From Paenibacillus sp. S150 (GTDB taxonomy: Bacteria; Bacillota; Bacilli; Paenibacillales; Paenibacillaceae): a stretch of DNA of 64,000 nucleotides. The position numbers and the translations under genes are program-made. This document shows positions 28,056-38,056 of the stretch, piece after piece (position 1 is the stretch's first letter; every line of letters begins with the position of its first letter). The stretch is taken from contig NZ_JACBYI010000001.1 in assembly GCF_019352175.1 (NCBI RefSeq), positions 434,001-498,000 on the forward strand, read 5' to 3'. The notes under the pieces are model-generated. The model searched no databases. It saw only the letters and a program-made list of their open reading frames with translations, and had not been told where the DNA came from.

Positions 28056-28229
28056 CTAAAACTTTCTCTTACGAGCAGCCTCAGACTTCTTCTTGCGCTT
28101 TACGCTTGGCTTTTCATAATGCTTGCGTTTCTTCACCTCAGCCAAGACACCATCTTTAGCAATGGAACGTTTAAAGCGACGAAGTGCAGCATCAATTGTC
28201 TCGTTTTTGCGAACTTTCGTTTCAGACAC
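28056..28229 (-). CDS. rpsU: 30S ribosomal protein S21
   Basis: Ribosomal protein S21, 57 aa, very basic. The sequence runs [20 protein letters not shown] and ends in [14 protein letters not shown], which is diagnostic. The start is a GTG at 28229, with GGGAGGG seven bases upstream; the open frame continues further but the extra residues are not part of S21. It is the first gene of the rpsU-yqeY unit. Confidence 0.97.
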   Translation of the reverse strand: MSETKVRKNETIDAALRRFKRSIAKDGVLAEVKKRKHYEKPSVKRKKKSEAARKRKF

Positions 28230-28369
28230 CAGTTTTCCCTCCCTCCGACCAGACCGTCCAAGAGCATAACAACACGGTTCATCAAATTTCATTATAGGTT
28301 AAAGTGAAATAAGGTGTCAACCTTCGTGTTATTCTTTTTGAGGCCGGGCATTTCCGTATTTGCTTGCTG

Positions 28370-28729
28370 TCAGGCGTGGGATGCCGAATTTCCGACAAGG
28401 GCGCCAAGTTTCTTCCCGCCGATCAAGTGAAAATGGAGATGGGGCACCGCTTGTCCGCTGTCCGGTCCGCAATTGTTGATCAGACGATATCCGCTGTCCG
28501 CAATCCCGAGCTGAACAGCAATCTGCTGCGCCACCGCATGAATTTCGCCAATCAGCGGCAGATCCTCGGGCGCAACGTCGTTCATGGAAGCGATGAACTT
28601 CTTGGGAATGATCAGCACATGCACCGGAGCGGCAGGCTCAATATCGTAAAAAGCCAGAATCCGTTCATTTTCGAATACCTTGTTCGCCGGGATCGAACCT
28701 TCAATAATTTTGCTAAACACGGTTTCCAT
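28370..28729 (-). CDS. Histidine-triad (HIT) nucleotide-binding protein
   Basis: HinT-type protein of 119 aa. The catalytic triad VPHLHFHLIGG is near residue 103, and the N-terminal block FSKIIEGSIPANKVFENERILAFYDI is typical. HinT enzymes hydrolyse adenosine phosphoramidates and acyl-adenylates, and that activity is inferred. The gene is single, with an RBS-like GAGGAAGC before the ATG. Confidence 0.95.
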   Translation of the reverse strand: METVFSKIIEGSIPANKVFENERILAFYDIEPAAPVHVLIIPKKFIASMNDVAPEDLPLIGEIHAVAQQIAVQLGIADSGYRLINNCGPDSGQAVPHLHFHLIGGKKLGALVGNSASHA

Positions 28730-28963
28730 GGGGAAGCTTCCTCCTATAGTTTTGGTGAAAATGCAGCATTTCCATTCAGCTTGCGCTGCGCCGTGCTTGA
28801 GAATGGCCTTCTTCGCGGCATCATAATTTTATGTCTCTATTTTATGTCTCTTATCATACAGGATAATTGCAGATTGGGAAAGGCGCACGGAGATCTGTAC
28901 GCTTTGGAACTCACGGTTGACGCGGGCGTTTGACCGAGAGAACCGGTGCGGCTCCATTTGCGC

Positions 28964-29061
28964 AAAAAAAAGAAACACCCTTATCAGCTCAGAAAGCTGA
29001 TTAGGCGGCGGACGTATGAAAAGGAGAAATGCTCCCGGTCATACGTCCGCCGAGGTGTTTC
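28964..29061 (-). terminator. Branched terminator of the sbcDC operon
   Basis: An outer stem GAAACACC/GGTGTTTC (28972-28979 with 29054-29061) encloses two hairpins. One is a perfect 14-bp stem CGGCGGACGTATGA/TCATACGTCCGCCG (29005-29018 with 29039-29052), and the other a 7-bp stem ATCAGCT/AGCTGAT. On the minus strand it is followed by eight T residues (28964-28971). It lies about 80 bp beyond the sbcC stop, so it is best read as the operon terminator. Confidence 0.75.
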
Positions 29062-29139
29062 AAATGATGTCGGCTTAGCTGTATTATAACAAGGGGATGA
29101 AGCTGTATCTGTGATAGTTGTCACACTAAATACGGGAGA

Positions 29140-32100
29140 TCACATTTTTTCCAGAATAATCCGCGAGCCCCCGCCCCCCTGTTCTGCCGGAACGACAACC
29201 AGCTTGCGGGGCAGCCGCGCCCTCAGCTCGGGAACATGGCTGATAATGCCAACGGAGAGCTGGTCATTGTGCAGCCTTTCAAGCGAAGTGATGACCGTGT
29301 CGAGCAGATCCGGGTCCAGCGTCCCAAAGCCTTCATCCAGGAAAAAGAACTGCAGCGGATATTGCCCGCGCAGCTGAATCTGTGCCGACAGGGCAAGCGC
29401 CAGCGACAATGAGGTCAGGAAGGTCTCTCCTCCGGATAAGGTAGACACGGGACGTCTCACTCCGCCGTTCCCGTCATCGCGGATGACGAACCCGCCTCCG
29501 GAATCCACCTCAAGCGCATAGCGTTGTTTGCTCAGGAAGCGCAGCCGCTGTGAAGCGGCCTGGCATACCTGCATCAGCTGCTCCTCCGCGATATATTCCA
29601 CAAAGGCGTTGCCGCGCAGCACTGTCTGCAGCTTGGACAGCTGGTCCTGGAGCGCCGCATGCCCTGCACGTTTGCCCTCAAGCTCCATCCAGCGGATGTG
29701 GCGTTGCTGCAGGTCCTCCAAATCACGTTCTGCCCGGGCCCGGACCTGCAAAGCGAGCTCATCCTCTTCCCGGCAGCTGCGGAGGGCCTCCTGGCTCTCC
29801 TGCCAATCCTCTGCGCTTAAGACGGCGCCGCCCAGCTTCTCTTCAATGCTCCGCAGCTGAAGCGCCGCTTCAGCCAACCCCTCACGGTGAAGCCGCACGC
29901 GGGAAGCTGCACCGGTCCGTTCTTCCGGTGTTAATGCCGCACCTTCCGCCTCTTGCGCCGATGCAAACGGCGAGGACTGCAATCCGTCCTCCCACTGGGA
30001 GGCAGCCGCCGCAAAATGCTCGCGGGCCGACTCCGCCGCCTGGCGGCTGATGGCCGCTTCCTTCACGGCATGCTGCGCTTGTTCACCCGCCGTACGGCAA
30101 GCCTGCCTGCTGCCCTCCAGCCCCGCCTGCAGCACCTGCAGGCGCTTCTCGCACTCTGCCAGCAAAGCGGCAGCGGGACGGCCGCCGGTCCATTGAAGCA
30201 GCCGCTGCTCCTTCTCGCGCTCCAGCGCCTCTTTGCCTTCCAGCTGTGCGTTCCACTGGGCCAGCTCTTTGTCCAGAGCCGCTATTTCCTCCTGCAGTGC
30301 CTGCACGGAGATGCCCTTCTCATCCAGGAACCTGACACTGATCTCCAGCCGTCCCCTGATTTCCTCCGCCTGCTCATCCTTCGCCAGCATTCCGCGGTAT
30401 GCCTGCTCCGCATCATCCGGCGCAAGCTCCGGAAACAGCCGCGTCCATTCCTCCCGCAGTTCTCCCAGCTGCCGGGTCAAATCTGCAGCCCTGGCTGCAA
30501 TGCCCTGCAGCCAGGCTGCTTCGGCTTCCGCCGCCGCCGCTTCCTTGTGGCAGAGCTGCTGCTGCTCCTGCAAGGAATGCTGCCATTCCGCCGCTGTGCG
30601 GCGCAGCTCGCCGGAACGCGCCTTAAGCGCGGAAATATCGTCCTCCAACCGGGACAGGGCCTGCTCATTAAGCACCGGGGTCCCTGAAGCAGAAGCCGCA
30701 GACAGGACTTGGGAGCCGGCACCTGGAGCAGTAGCCTCAGGCAGGCTTGGGGAGCCGGCAGCAAGGTTATCCGCTGTACCAGTCTGTTCCAGTGCCGCCG
30801 CAGCAGGTGCCTTCATAAGCTCGGCGGCGCCTGCCCCGTAGAGCTGCTCCAGCCACGCTGCATCCTGCTCCAGCAGGCTCCGGAACCGGTGGCGGGCCTC
30901 AAGCGCCCGTCTGCCCATGGTCCGCGACTGCTCGAGCTGACGCTCCAGCTCTTCCCGCTCTCCGCTGTCCTCTGCCAGCGCGGGCGCGGGGTGGTGCGGG
31001 CTGCCGCAGACCGGACACGGCTGCCCGTCCTGCAGTTCACCGGCGAGCGTTAGGGAGAGCCTGTGCAGCTCTTGTCCCTTGAGCGCCGCCGCAAGCGTGC
31101 TTCCATGAAGCTCCAGCTGCTCGGCGGCGGCTCCCGCTGCGGCCTCTCCGGCCCGCAGCTTCTCCAGGTGCAGCGCAGCGGCGGCGATTCCCGCGCCCCG
31201 CTGCGCTGCAAGCGACTGCCGCCGTTCCTCGGCGGCGGCAAGCCGCGCCTCAGCCGCCGCGAGCACCGCGGCGCGCTCGGCGCGTTCCCGTTCCGCCGTC
31301 TCCCGCTGGGAGGAGGCGGAACGCAGGCCCTGCAGACGCTGCATCGCTTCCTGCAGCGACTGCCGCTCCTGGGAGCGGACCGCAAGCGGCTGCAGGCTCT
31401 GCTGCAGCTCGTGCTGGCGCTTTTGGCCCTTGGCCAAAAGCTCACGCTCCCGGGCCATGGCCTCCCGCCGGGCGCCCAGCCCGCGGGAGGCCTCGTCGCG
31501 GCGCTCCAGCACCGCTGCGCGCTCGCGCCGCAGGCCGCCGAGCTCGGCTTCCAGCTCGAGCGCGCGGCGGTATGTGTCCGCCCCCTGCCGGAGGGCGGGC
31601 TCCTCCGCGGCCAGCGCGGCCTGTGCCGCCGCTTCGGCCGCAGCCAGCTCCGCCGCCTTCCGTTCGGCGGCGGCGGCCTGCACCTCCTGGCCCTCCGCCC
31701 GGGCCAGACGGTTCTTCCAGGCCTCTTCCGCGCTGCGCCAGGCCTTCAGCGCGGGCAGCAGCTTCTCGGCTTCGTCCGCCTTGCCGAGCTTTTGCTCCAG
31801 CAGGAGGATATCCGCCTCCTGCGCGAGCAAAGCCTGCCGCTGGCCTTCACGGCGGGCACGCTCGTCCTGCAGCTCGCGGATGCGGGCATAGCGCTCCGCG
31901 CGCTGCACCGCTTCATCCAATCTCATGCGGCAGTCCGCCGCATGGCGGACCGCTTCCTGCAGGCGTCCGGCAGCGGCCTCCACATCCGCCTTGCCCGCGC
32001 TGCCAAGTCCCTGCTGCTCGGCCTCCAGCGCCCGCAGCGCCGCCTCATTCTCCTTGACCCGGCGGCTGAGCTTCAGCGCCAGTCCGTCGCCATACTGCTC

Positions 32101-32631
32101 CAGATGAAACAGGCGCTGGAGCATTTGCCTGCGGTCCGCGCCGCGCAGCGACAGAAACTCGGCAAATTTCCCCTGGGGCAGCACAACGGCACGGGTGAAA
32201 TCATCCATTTTCAGCCCGATATGCTCTTCCACGCACCGGGTAACATCCGCCAGCTTGTCGGCCATCACGTGATCGCCGTCTGCTGCAACCTCAATGAAAC
32301 GGCTGATCGTATTGCTTACCGACTGGTCGCCGGTCCGCTTGAATTTCCGTTCCACCCGGTAACGGCGGGAACCGGCGGAGGAAGTAAGCTCAAAAGTAAA
32401 GGCTACGCCGAGCTGATCCTCGGAATGATTCATAATGCCCTGCGTGCCGTTCGCCGCACGTTCCACCTTGCCGTACATGGCCAGTGTGATCGCATCCAGC
32501 AAACTGGATTTCCCGCTGCCCGTCGGACCAAAAATACCGAACAGCCCCGTCTCGGTCAGACTCGCAAAATCAATCTCCTGCTGCTCCCGGTAGCTCTGCA
32601 GCCCGGCTACTTTTAATAGAATCGGCTTCAA
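29140..32631 (-). CDS. sbcC: Exonuclease subunit SbcC
   Basis: SMC-like ATPase subunit of the SbcCD nuclease (bacterial Rad50), which opens hairpins and processes blocked DNA ends; about 1163 aa. Walker A is FGPTGSGKSSLLDAIT near residue 37. Two long Ala/Glu/Arg-rich coiled-coil arms surround the zinc hook CPVCGSPHH near residue 537. The ABC signature LSGGETFLTSLSLALALS lies near residue 1064, followed by Walker B FFLDEGFGTLD. I place the start at TTG 32631, one base after the sbcD stop TGA, with GGAGAGGAG upstream and the standard N-terminus KPILLKVAGLQSYRE. The coiled-coil region is very GC-rich. Confidence 0.95.
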   Translation of the reverse strand: MKPILLKVAGLQSYREQQEIDFASLTETGLFGIFGPTGSGKSSLLDAITLAMYGKVERAANGTQGIMNHSEDQLGVAFTFELTSSAGSRRYRVERKFKRTGDQSVSNTISRFIEVAADGDHVMADKLADVTRCVEEHIGLKMDDFTRAVVLPQGKFAEFLSLRGADRRQMLQRLFHLEQYGDGLALKLSRRVKENEAALRALEAEQQGLGSAGKADVEAAAGRLQEAVRHAADCRMRLDEAVQRAERYARIRELQDERARREGQRQALLAQEADILLLEQKLGKADEAEKLLPALKAWRSAEEAWKNRLARAEGQEVQAAAAERKAAELAAAEAAAQAALAAEEPALRQGADTYRRALELEAELGGLRRERAAVLERRDEASRGLGARREAMARERELLAKGQKRQHELQQSLQPLAVRSQERQSLQEAMQRLQGLRSASSQRETAERERAERAAVLAAAEARLAAAEERRQSLAAQRGAGIAAAALHLEKLRAGEAAAGAAAEQLELHGSTLAAALKGQELHRLSLTLAGELQDGQPCPVCGSPHHPAPALAEDSGEREELERQLEQSRTMGRRALEARHRFRSLLEQDAAWLEQLYGAGAAELMKAPAAAALEQTGTADNLAAGSPSLPEATAPGAGSQVLSAASASGTPVLNEQALSRLEDDISALKARSGELRRTAAEWQHSLQEQQQLCHKEAAAAEAEAAWLQGIAARAADLTRQLGELREEWTRLFPELAPDDAEQAYRGMLAKDEQAEEIRGRLEISVRFLDEKGISVQALQEEIAALDKELAQWNAQLEGKEALEREKEQRLLQWTGGRPAAALLAECEKRLQVLQAGLEGSRQACRTAGEQAQHAVKEAAISRQAAESAREHFAAAASQWEDGLQSSPFASAQEAEGAALTPEERTGAASRVRLHREGLAEAALQLRSIEEKLGGAVLSAEDWQESQEALRSCREEDELALQVRARAERDLEDLQQRHIRWMELEGKRAGHAALQDQLSKLQTVLRGNAFVEYIAEEQLMQVCQAASQRLRFLSKQRYALEVDSGGGFVIRDDGNGGVRRPVSTLSGGETFLTSLSLALALSAQIQLRGQYPLQFFFLDEGFGTLDPDLLDTVITSLERLHNDQLSVGIISHVPELRARLPRKLVVVPAEQGGGGSRIILEKM

Positions 32632-32632
32632 C

Positions 32633-33814
32633 TCAGTTCTCCTCTCCCTCCGCAGGCTCACGCCGCTCTTCTTCCGCCAGCTCCATGAACAGCTCAATCA
32701 GGCTGTCTTCAGGCACCGCCCCGCCGGTCTGCCGCTGATAGAATCTGCGGAACAGCTCCTGCACCGGCATTCGCGAGCGCGCCGTCTGCTCCAGCTCCTG
32801 CTCCATCTGCGGATAGACCGGGCGGATATGTATAATGCCCTCACGGGATTTGCGCAGCCGCTGAATATCATTCAGGGACATCGCTTCCGTGAGGCGCAGC
32901 TCCAGATCAATAAAGGCGTTGGCATCCCGGCCTTCATCCAGCCAGCTGTAGACCTCCTGCAAGCCGCCCGAGGATTTCCAGTTCACGAGAGGGCGCCCGC
33001 TGCGCAGGTGAATTTCCTCAAAGGAAGGCTCCCCTCCCGGCGCAGCCTCAATCATTGCCACGGACTTCGCCTGCCCGGCTTCCGAGAAGCTGTAGGCAAG
33101 CGGCGACCCGCTGTAACGGATCATGCCGTCGCCCTTGACCCGCTGCGCCCGGTGCAAATGTCCAAGCGCCGTATACTGCGCGCCGCAGGAGAGGGCCGAA
33201 GGGTCTACGGTATAGGCCCCTCCGACCTGAATCGGCCGCTCCGAATCGCTCTCCACTCCGCCCAGCACATAGATATGGCTCATCGCCAGATTGACCGTCT
33301 GCGGCGTGAATTCCCGGCCCAGCAGCTTCATCAGCCGGCCCACTCTGGCACTGTACGCAAGACGTAGCTCATCTTCCCCGCCGTCCCCGGCAAGAAGTTC
33401 GCCGAGCCGGGCTTCGGAGGGATAAGGGAGCGCTGCAATCTTGGCGATTTCTCCGGTACGTGCGGCATGAACCGTCACAGGCTCCGGGGTAGGCAGGCCC
33501 ACCAGAGTGATGCCTTGTCTGCGGACAAGCGGGGATACGGAGGCTACACGCTCAGGCTGGTCATGATTGCCGGAGATGACCACAAGCGGCCGGCCGTTTG
33601 CCGTAAGCCTGGCAGCGGCATCATAGAACAGCTGCTCGGCTGCTGCCGGAGGATTCACTGAATCATAGACATCTCCCGCCATCAGTATAAGGTCCGCCCG
33701 GGAAGCATCGGCAATCTCCACCAGCTCATCCATGAACTGCTCCTGCTCCCTTTGCCGGCTTCTTCCTTCCAGCGTCCGGCCAAGATGCCAGTCGCCTGTA
33801 TGCAATATGCGCAT
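32633..33814 (-). CDS. sbcD: Exonuclease subunit SbcD
   Basis: Mre11-type metallophosphoesterase subunit of SbcCD, 393 aa. Metal-binding motifs are MRILHTGDWHLGRTLEG (start), LILMAGDVYDSVNPP, VVISGNHDQPERV and YTALGHLHRAQ. A C-terminal capping domain follows. The start at ATG 33814 follows AAAGAGGGCGG, and an upstream in-frame ATG at 33835 is less likely. Its stop is separated from the sbcC start by one base, so subunit synthesis is coupled. The gene lies 130 bp downstream of addA. Confidence 0.96.
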   Translation of the reverse strand: MRILHTGDWHLGRTLEGRSRQREQEQFMDELVEIADASRADLILMAGDVYDSVNPPAAAEQLFYDAAARLTANGRPLVVISGNHDQPERVASVSPLVRRQGITLVGLPTPEPVTVHAARTGEIAKIAALPYPSEARLGELLAGDGGEDELRLAYSARVGRLMKLLGREFTPQTVNLAMSHIYVLGGVESDSERPIQVGGAYTVDPSALSCGAQYTALGHLHRAQRVKGDGMIRYSGSPLAYSFSEAGQAKSVAMIEAAPGGEPSFEEIHLRSGRPLVNWKSSGGLQEVYSWLDEGRDANAFIDLELRLTEAMSLNDIQRLRKSREGIIHIRPVYPQMEQELEQTARSRMPVQELFRRFYQRQTGGAVPEDSLIELFMELAEEERREPAEGEEN

Positions 33815-33946
33815 TTCCGCCCTCTTTCCCCGCACCTTGCGGCATTTTATATAGTTTGAACTGATATGCCGGAACCTCCGGCCTCCGCTGTCTGCAAGAC
33901 TATTGCTGGTAGATTTATAGATTTACCGGTAAACCTGTTTATAGTT

Positions 33947-36900
33947 TCATAGCTTCACAGCATGCCCGCCTTCAAAAAAGTACAGCCAGGCCTCGCTGAC
34001 CGGCTCCCCGAGAATATCCAACAGCGCTTTGCTGTACAGCTCCAGCTGGAAACGGTATTTCTCCTTCAGCGTCCCGACTCCGCCCTGATGCTCCAAAACG
34101 GCATCTGTCTTATAATCCAGCAGGATTAACCGCCCCTCCTCCCGGAACAGGCAATCGATCACACCTTGGATCAGAACAGCTTCCCCAAAGCCTCCGGTTC
34201 CGCCGGGACCTTCAAGTCCTGCGGCCGCTTCATCCAGATAGGCAAGACCACGGTAAGCGTCACTCGCCGGAACCATATAGCTGAAAGGCTGCTCTCTTTT
34301 TTTCCAGGGGGCCCCAATCAGCCTGCGGCCCAGCTCCCCCGTATAAAACCTCTCAATCTCACTGAGCCGGACAGCCTCTGCCTGCTCAGGGCTAAGGATG
34401 GCAAGCCGTGTAAGACGCGCCACAGCCGCTTCCAGGACAGACCGGTCTACCCTTCCTTCCAGCGGAACATGCTGCATGACCGTATGATAGGCCGTTCCCC
34501 GCTCTGAAGGCGACAAGCCCCGCTTCTCCATAAATTTGGGGCGCAGAAGATGCAGGCTGTCCGCTCCGGCCGGTACGCGCGCAAATCCGCCTCCTGCGGC
34601 TGCGGGCAGGGACTCCTCCAGCAAATCAAACGAAGGCTGCTCCTGCAGGGACAGCATCGCCTTTAGCTCGGTCACGGAGGTTTTGGCAGGGATGCCGGCT
34701 GCGGCGGCATGCGGATACTTCCATTTCAATCTTGCGGCAATTTCCTCTTCGTGCGGAGTACTCATGGAAGGTAAGCTGCGGCCGCTCCGCAGCGCTTCAA
34801 GCATGTCCTGCCGTTCCTCATTCCGGTCCGCCCCGCCAGCCAGAGCCGGGCCGGAGCTGAGCTCCGAAGCGTTCAGCGCTGAAATGCTCCAATTGGAGGC
34901 ATCCCCGTGCAGCACCGCAGATACAGGGCCGTTACCGCCGCCTGCCAGCTTGCGCAGAACAGCGGCGGCGGGATGGCGGATCAGCGCCGGTCCGACCCAA
35001 TCCAGATAGCTGCGGCCCCGGGCCAGCAAATGACCGGCCAGCAGCAGCTCCTCCCTGCCCTGCATACTGCTCCAGCCGGCAAGGGTACGCGGCAAGTCCC
35101 TTACTGTGCCGACGAGGATCATTTTGTCGCGCGGCCGGGTTAACCCGACATAGAGCACCCGCACTTCTTCCGCCAGCAGCTCCAGACGGGAGCGGCGGTT
35201 AATAGCCAGGTAAGGTAAAGTAGGATAGCTGACCCTCGTCTCCCGCTCCACAAAGCGCGGCCCGAATCCAAGCTCCTTATGCATCAGGAACGGGGAATGC
35301 AGATCCTGGCGGTTGAACGGCTTGGCCATTCCGGCCAGGAACACCACCGGAAATTCCAGTCCCTTGGACTTATGAATGGTCATTATTCTGACCCCTCCGC
35401 CCTCCTCGCCTGACCCTCCGGCAACTCCCAGATCCCCGCCATTTTCCCTCAGCCGGTTGATAAATAACAGGAAGCGGAACAATCCGCGCGCAGAGGTGTC
35501 ATTTTCAAATTGTACAGCCCGGTCATACAGAGCGGTAAGGTTATTCTGGCGCTGAAAGCCGCCCGGCAGGCCGCCGGCCCATTCCAGATAGCCGCTTTCC
35601 CTGTAAATGCGCCAGATCAGCGTGCTGAGGCTTCCCTGCCGGGCGGCGGTTCTCCAGCCTTCAAGCAGCTTCAGAAATGCTTTCAGCTTCTTCTGGAGCT
35701 CCCCCGAAATCTCCGGCATGGCCGCGTCTGCCGCAGCGGCAGTCTCCGCTTCCGCAGCCATCTGCTCATCTCCTTCTGCGATAAGCGCAGCCGCAGGATG
35801 AACTGCCTCACGATCCGCCGCATTCCCCTCACCGGCAGCCGCCAGAACAGCATCAAAGAATGAACCGTTGCTGCAAAGACGTACCCATGCCAGCTCTTCT
35901 TCCCGCAGGTTCACCACAGGCGAACGAAGCACACCGGCCAGCGGAATGTCCTGGCGGGGATTATCCACAATCTGCAGCAGCGAAAGGGCAATTTGCACCT
36001 CGGTGGCCTGAAAGTAGCCTTTATTCTGGTCACCATACGCCGGAATGCCCTCCAGCCGCAGCTCCTCAATCATCAGCGGGGTCCAAATCCGCGCGGAGCG
36101 CAGCAGGATTACAATATCGCCGTAAACCACCGGCCGCATGATCTTCAGAGCTTTATCGTAGATAAGCAGGGGCTCGGCGCCCGTCATGCCGGTCATTTGC
36201 AAGATGCGCCGGACAATCGCCCGTGCCTCAAGCTGAGCCGTTTCGCTCTCTACGGCTTCACTCTCCTGCGGAGGAAGCTCTCCATCCCCCGGCAGCTCCT
36301 CCGGGCGTCCCGTTGCCGCAGAACCACGGTCAATAAGCAGCAGCTCGGGGGCAAAGGCAGTATCCGGACCTTTTTCCTCCGCTCCCGGAAAATTAGCCCC
36401 GTAGACCAGCTCCGCGCGCTCGTCGTAGCTTATTTCCGCGACGGTGCTGTCCATAATCTGCCGGAAGATCATATTGACGGCATTGACAACCTCCAGACGG
36501 CTGCGGAAATTTCGCGACAGATCAATAACAGACCCTCCGGCGGGCTTCGCAGGCTCAGCATCTTCACCTGTCCCGGCACCGGCACTGCTTGCGCTGTTGT
36601 CCGCACCCTGACCAAAGCTCCGGTATTTGTCCAGGAACAATCCCGGCTCCGCCAGACGGAACCGGTAGATGCTCTGCTTCATATCTCCCACCATAAAACG
36701 GTTGCCCGGCGATTCGCGGGAGATCAGCCGCACAATTTCCTCTTGTACGCTGTTCGTATCCTGATACTCATCCAGCAGCACCTCGTCGAACTGGTCGCGG
36801 TATTCCATCGCCGCATCCGAGGGCAGCGGATGTCCGGGTACAGAATCCTCGTGCCGCAGGATTTGCAGACAATAATGCTCCAGATCACTGAAATCGACCA

Positions 36901-38056
36901 GACCCCGGCCGGCTTTCTCGATCCGGAAGCGTTCTCCGAATTCAATCACCGTCCCGGCCAGCTCCCGCATCAGCGGAGCCGCCTCATGCAGCTCGCCCAG
37001 AAAGGCCTCGGCAGGACGCCCGAAGAGCGACTTTTGCAGCTCCAGCAGGCTTTTTTTCACATTGTCACGAAGCTCCTTAACCGTCTCCTGCAGTCCGGGA
37101 TCGGTCGAATCCTTCCGGCAGGCCTTCAGCTTCCCAAACGATATTTCCATAAAAATATCATACAGCTCGGCCCAAGGACGGAATTCCAAAGCCTCCTGCA
37201 GCGACTGCACCATTTCCAGGTCTGCCGCCAGATTCTCGGCATAGGGAGCGGGGCCGCCGGGCTGAAGGGCAAGCTCCCGGCCCTGGCGGAGCTGGCTGGC
37301 GGCCCCGTCCAGCGTCAGCTTCGCTTCCGCCAGAATGCTCTGCACCCATGGCGTGCGGCTTAAGGCTTCCGTATCCGGCAGCGAGAAATCAGCCGCCGTA
37401 TTCCGCAGCCACTCCGCCGGCCATGGATGGCTGCGGGCAAAATCATGCAGCCGCTGCACCAGCGCATGCACCGCATCATCGCTGCGCTCACCGCTGAACC
37501 AGTCAGCCAGCCTTACAAACACAGGGTCTTCTCCGTTTTCGGCAACCTCGCCATATTTCTCTTCCAGCAGCTCCTCCAGCAGCTCCTGCCGCATCATCTC
37601 CGCCTCGTGCTCATTCAGAATCCGGAAGCCCGGATCGATGGGAATGAGCTGGTAGTAACGCCGGATCACCTCCAGGCAAAAGGAATGCAGCGTCGTGATC
37701 GAGGCTTTGCCGAGCAAGGCAAGCTGACGGCGCAGATGCTCGTTGCCCCGGCCTCCTTCCTCGTTCGCTGAGCCTTCCTCTTCCTCCAGCTTCCGTTCCA
37801 GCGCCTCACGGATACGCTGGCGCATTTCTGCAGCCGCGGCCTTCGTAAAGGTGGCCACCAGCAGCCGGTCCACACTGAACCCCTTTTCCCCGCTGCTGAT
37901 TTTACGGATAATCCGCTCCACCAGCACCGCTGTTTTGCCGGAGCCTGCCGCCGCCGCAACCAGGATATCGTCCCCGCTCTCGGCAATGGCGCGCCACTGG
38001 TCATCGCTCCACAGGCTTCCTTCCGGTTTGGGCTCCGTCTCGGCTCTGCGCATCAT
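33947..38056 (-). CDS. addA: ATP-dependent helicase/nuclease subunit A
   Basis: UvrD-type helicase and RecB-type nuclease subunit of AddAB, the Firmicute functional equivalent of RecBCD in double-strand-break repair; about 1369 aa. Helicase motifs include Walker A AAAAGSGKTAVLVERI near residue 35, motif II VLLDEYQDTNSVQEEI, motif IV-like RIMTIHKSKGLEFPVV and motif VI VLYVGLTRPRDKM. The C-terminal nuclease has GTAYHTVMQHV and the metal-binding LLDYKTDAV. The ATG at 38056 overlaps the addB stop (ATGA) after GGAGGAGAGAAG; the frame extends upstream without support. Confidence 0.97.
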   Translation of the reverse strand: MMRRAETEPKPEGSLWSDDQWRAIAESGDDILVAAAAGSGKTAVLVERIIRKISSGEKGFSVDRLLVATFTKAAAAEMRQRIREALERKLEEEEGSANEEGGRGNEHLRRQLALLGKASITTLHSFCLEVIRRYYQLIPIDPGFRILNEHEAEMMRQELLEELLEEKYGEVAENGEDPVFVRLADWFSGERSDDAVHALVQRLHDFARSHPWPAEWLRNTAADFSLPDTEALSRTPWVQSILAEAKLTLDGAASQLRQGRELALQPGGPAPYAENLAADLEMVQSLQEALEFRPWAELYDIFMEISFGKLKACRKDSTDPGLQETVKELRDNVKKSLLELQKSLFGRPAEAFLGELHEAAPLMRELAGTVIEFGERFRIEKAGRGLVDFSDLEHYCLQILRHEDSVPGHPLPSDAAMEYRDQFDEVLLDEYQDTNSVQEEIVRLISRESPGNRFMVGDMKQSIYRFRLAEPGLFLDKYRSFGQGADNSASSAGAGTGEDAEPAKPAGGSVIDLSRNFRSRLEVVNAVNMIFRQIMDSTVAEISYDERAELVYGANFPGAEEKGPDTAFAPELLLIDRGSAATGRPEELPGDGELPPQESEAVESETAQLEARAIVRRILQMTGMTGAEPLLIYDKALKIMRPVVYGDIVILLRSARIWTPLMIEELRLEGIPAYGDQNKGYFQATEVQIALSLLQIVDNPRQDIPLAGVLRSPVVNLREEELAWVRLCSNGSFFDAVLAAAGEGNAADREAVHPAAALIAEGDEQMAAEAETAAAADAAMPEISGELQKKLKAFLKLLEGWRTAARQGSLSTLIWRIYRESGYLEWAGGLPGGFQRQNNLTALYDRAVQFENDTSARGLFRFLLFINRLRENGGDLGVAGGSGEEGGGVRIMTIHKSKGLEFPVVFLAGMAKPFNRQDLHSPFLMHKELGFGPRFVERETRVSYPTLPYLAINRRSRLELLAEEVRVLYVGLTRPRDKMILVGTVRDLPRTLAGWSSMQGREELLLAGHLLARGRSYLDWVGPALIRHPAAAVLRKLAGGGNGPVSAVLHGDASNWSISALNASELSSGPALAGGADRNEERQDMLEALRSGRSLPSMSTPHEEEIAARLKWKYPHAAAAGIPAKTSVTELKAMLSLQEQPSFDLLEESLPAAAGGGFARVPAGADSLHLLRPKFMEKRGLSPSERGTAYHTVMQHVPLEGRVDRSVLEAAVARLTRLAILSPEQAEAVRLSEIERFYTGELGRRLIGAPWKKREQPFSYMVPASDAYRGLAYLDEAAAGLEGPGGTGGFGEAVLIQGVIDCLFREEGRLILLDYKTDAVLEHQGGVGTLKEKYRFQLELYSKALLDILGEPVSEAWLYFFEGGHAVKL

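Noticed and set aside
31063..32616. 517-codon plus-strand open frame opposite sbcC
   Set aside because: Leu/Arg/Gln-rich mirror of the Ala/Glu-rich coiled coil; no motif or start signal.
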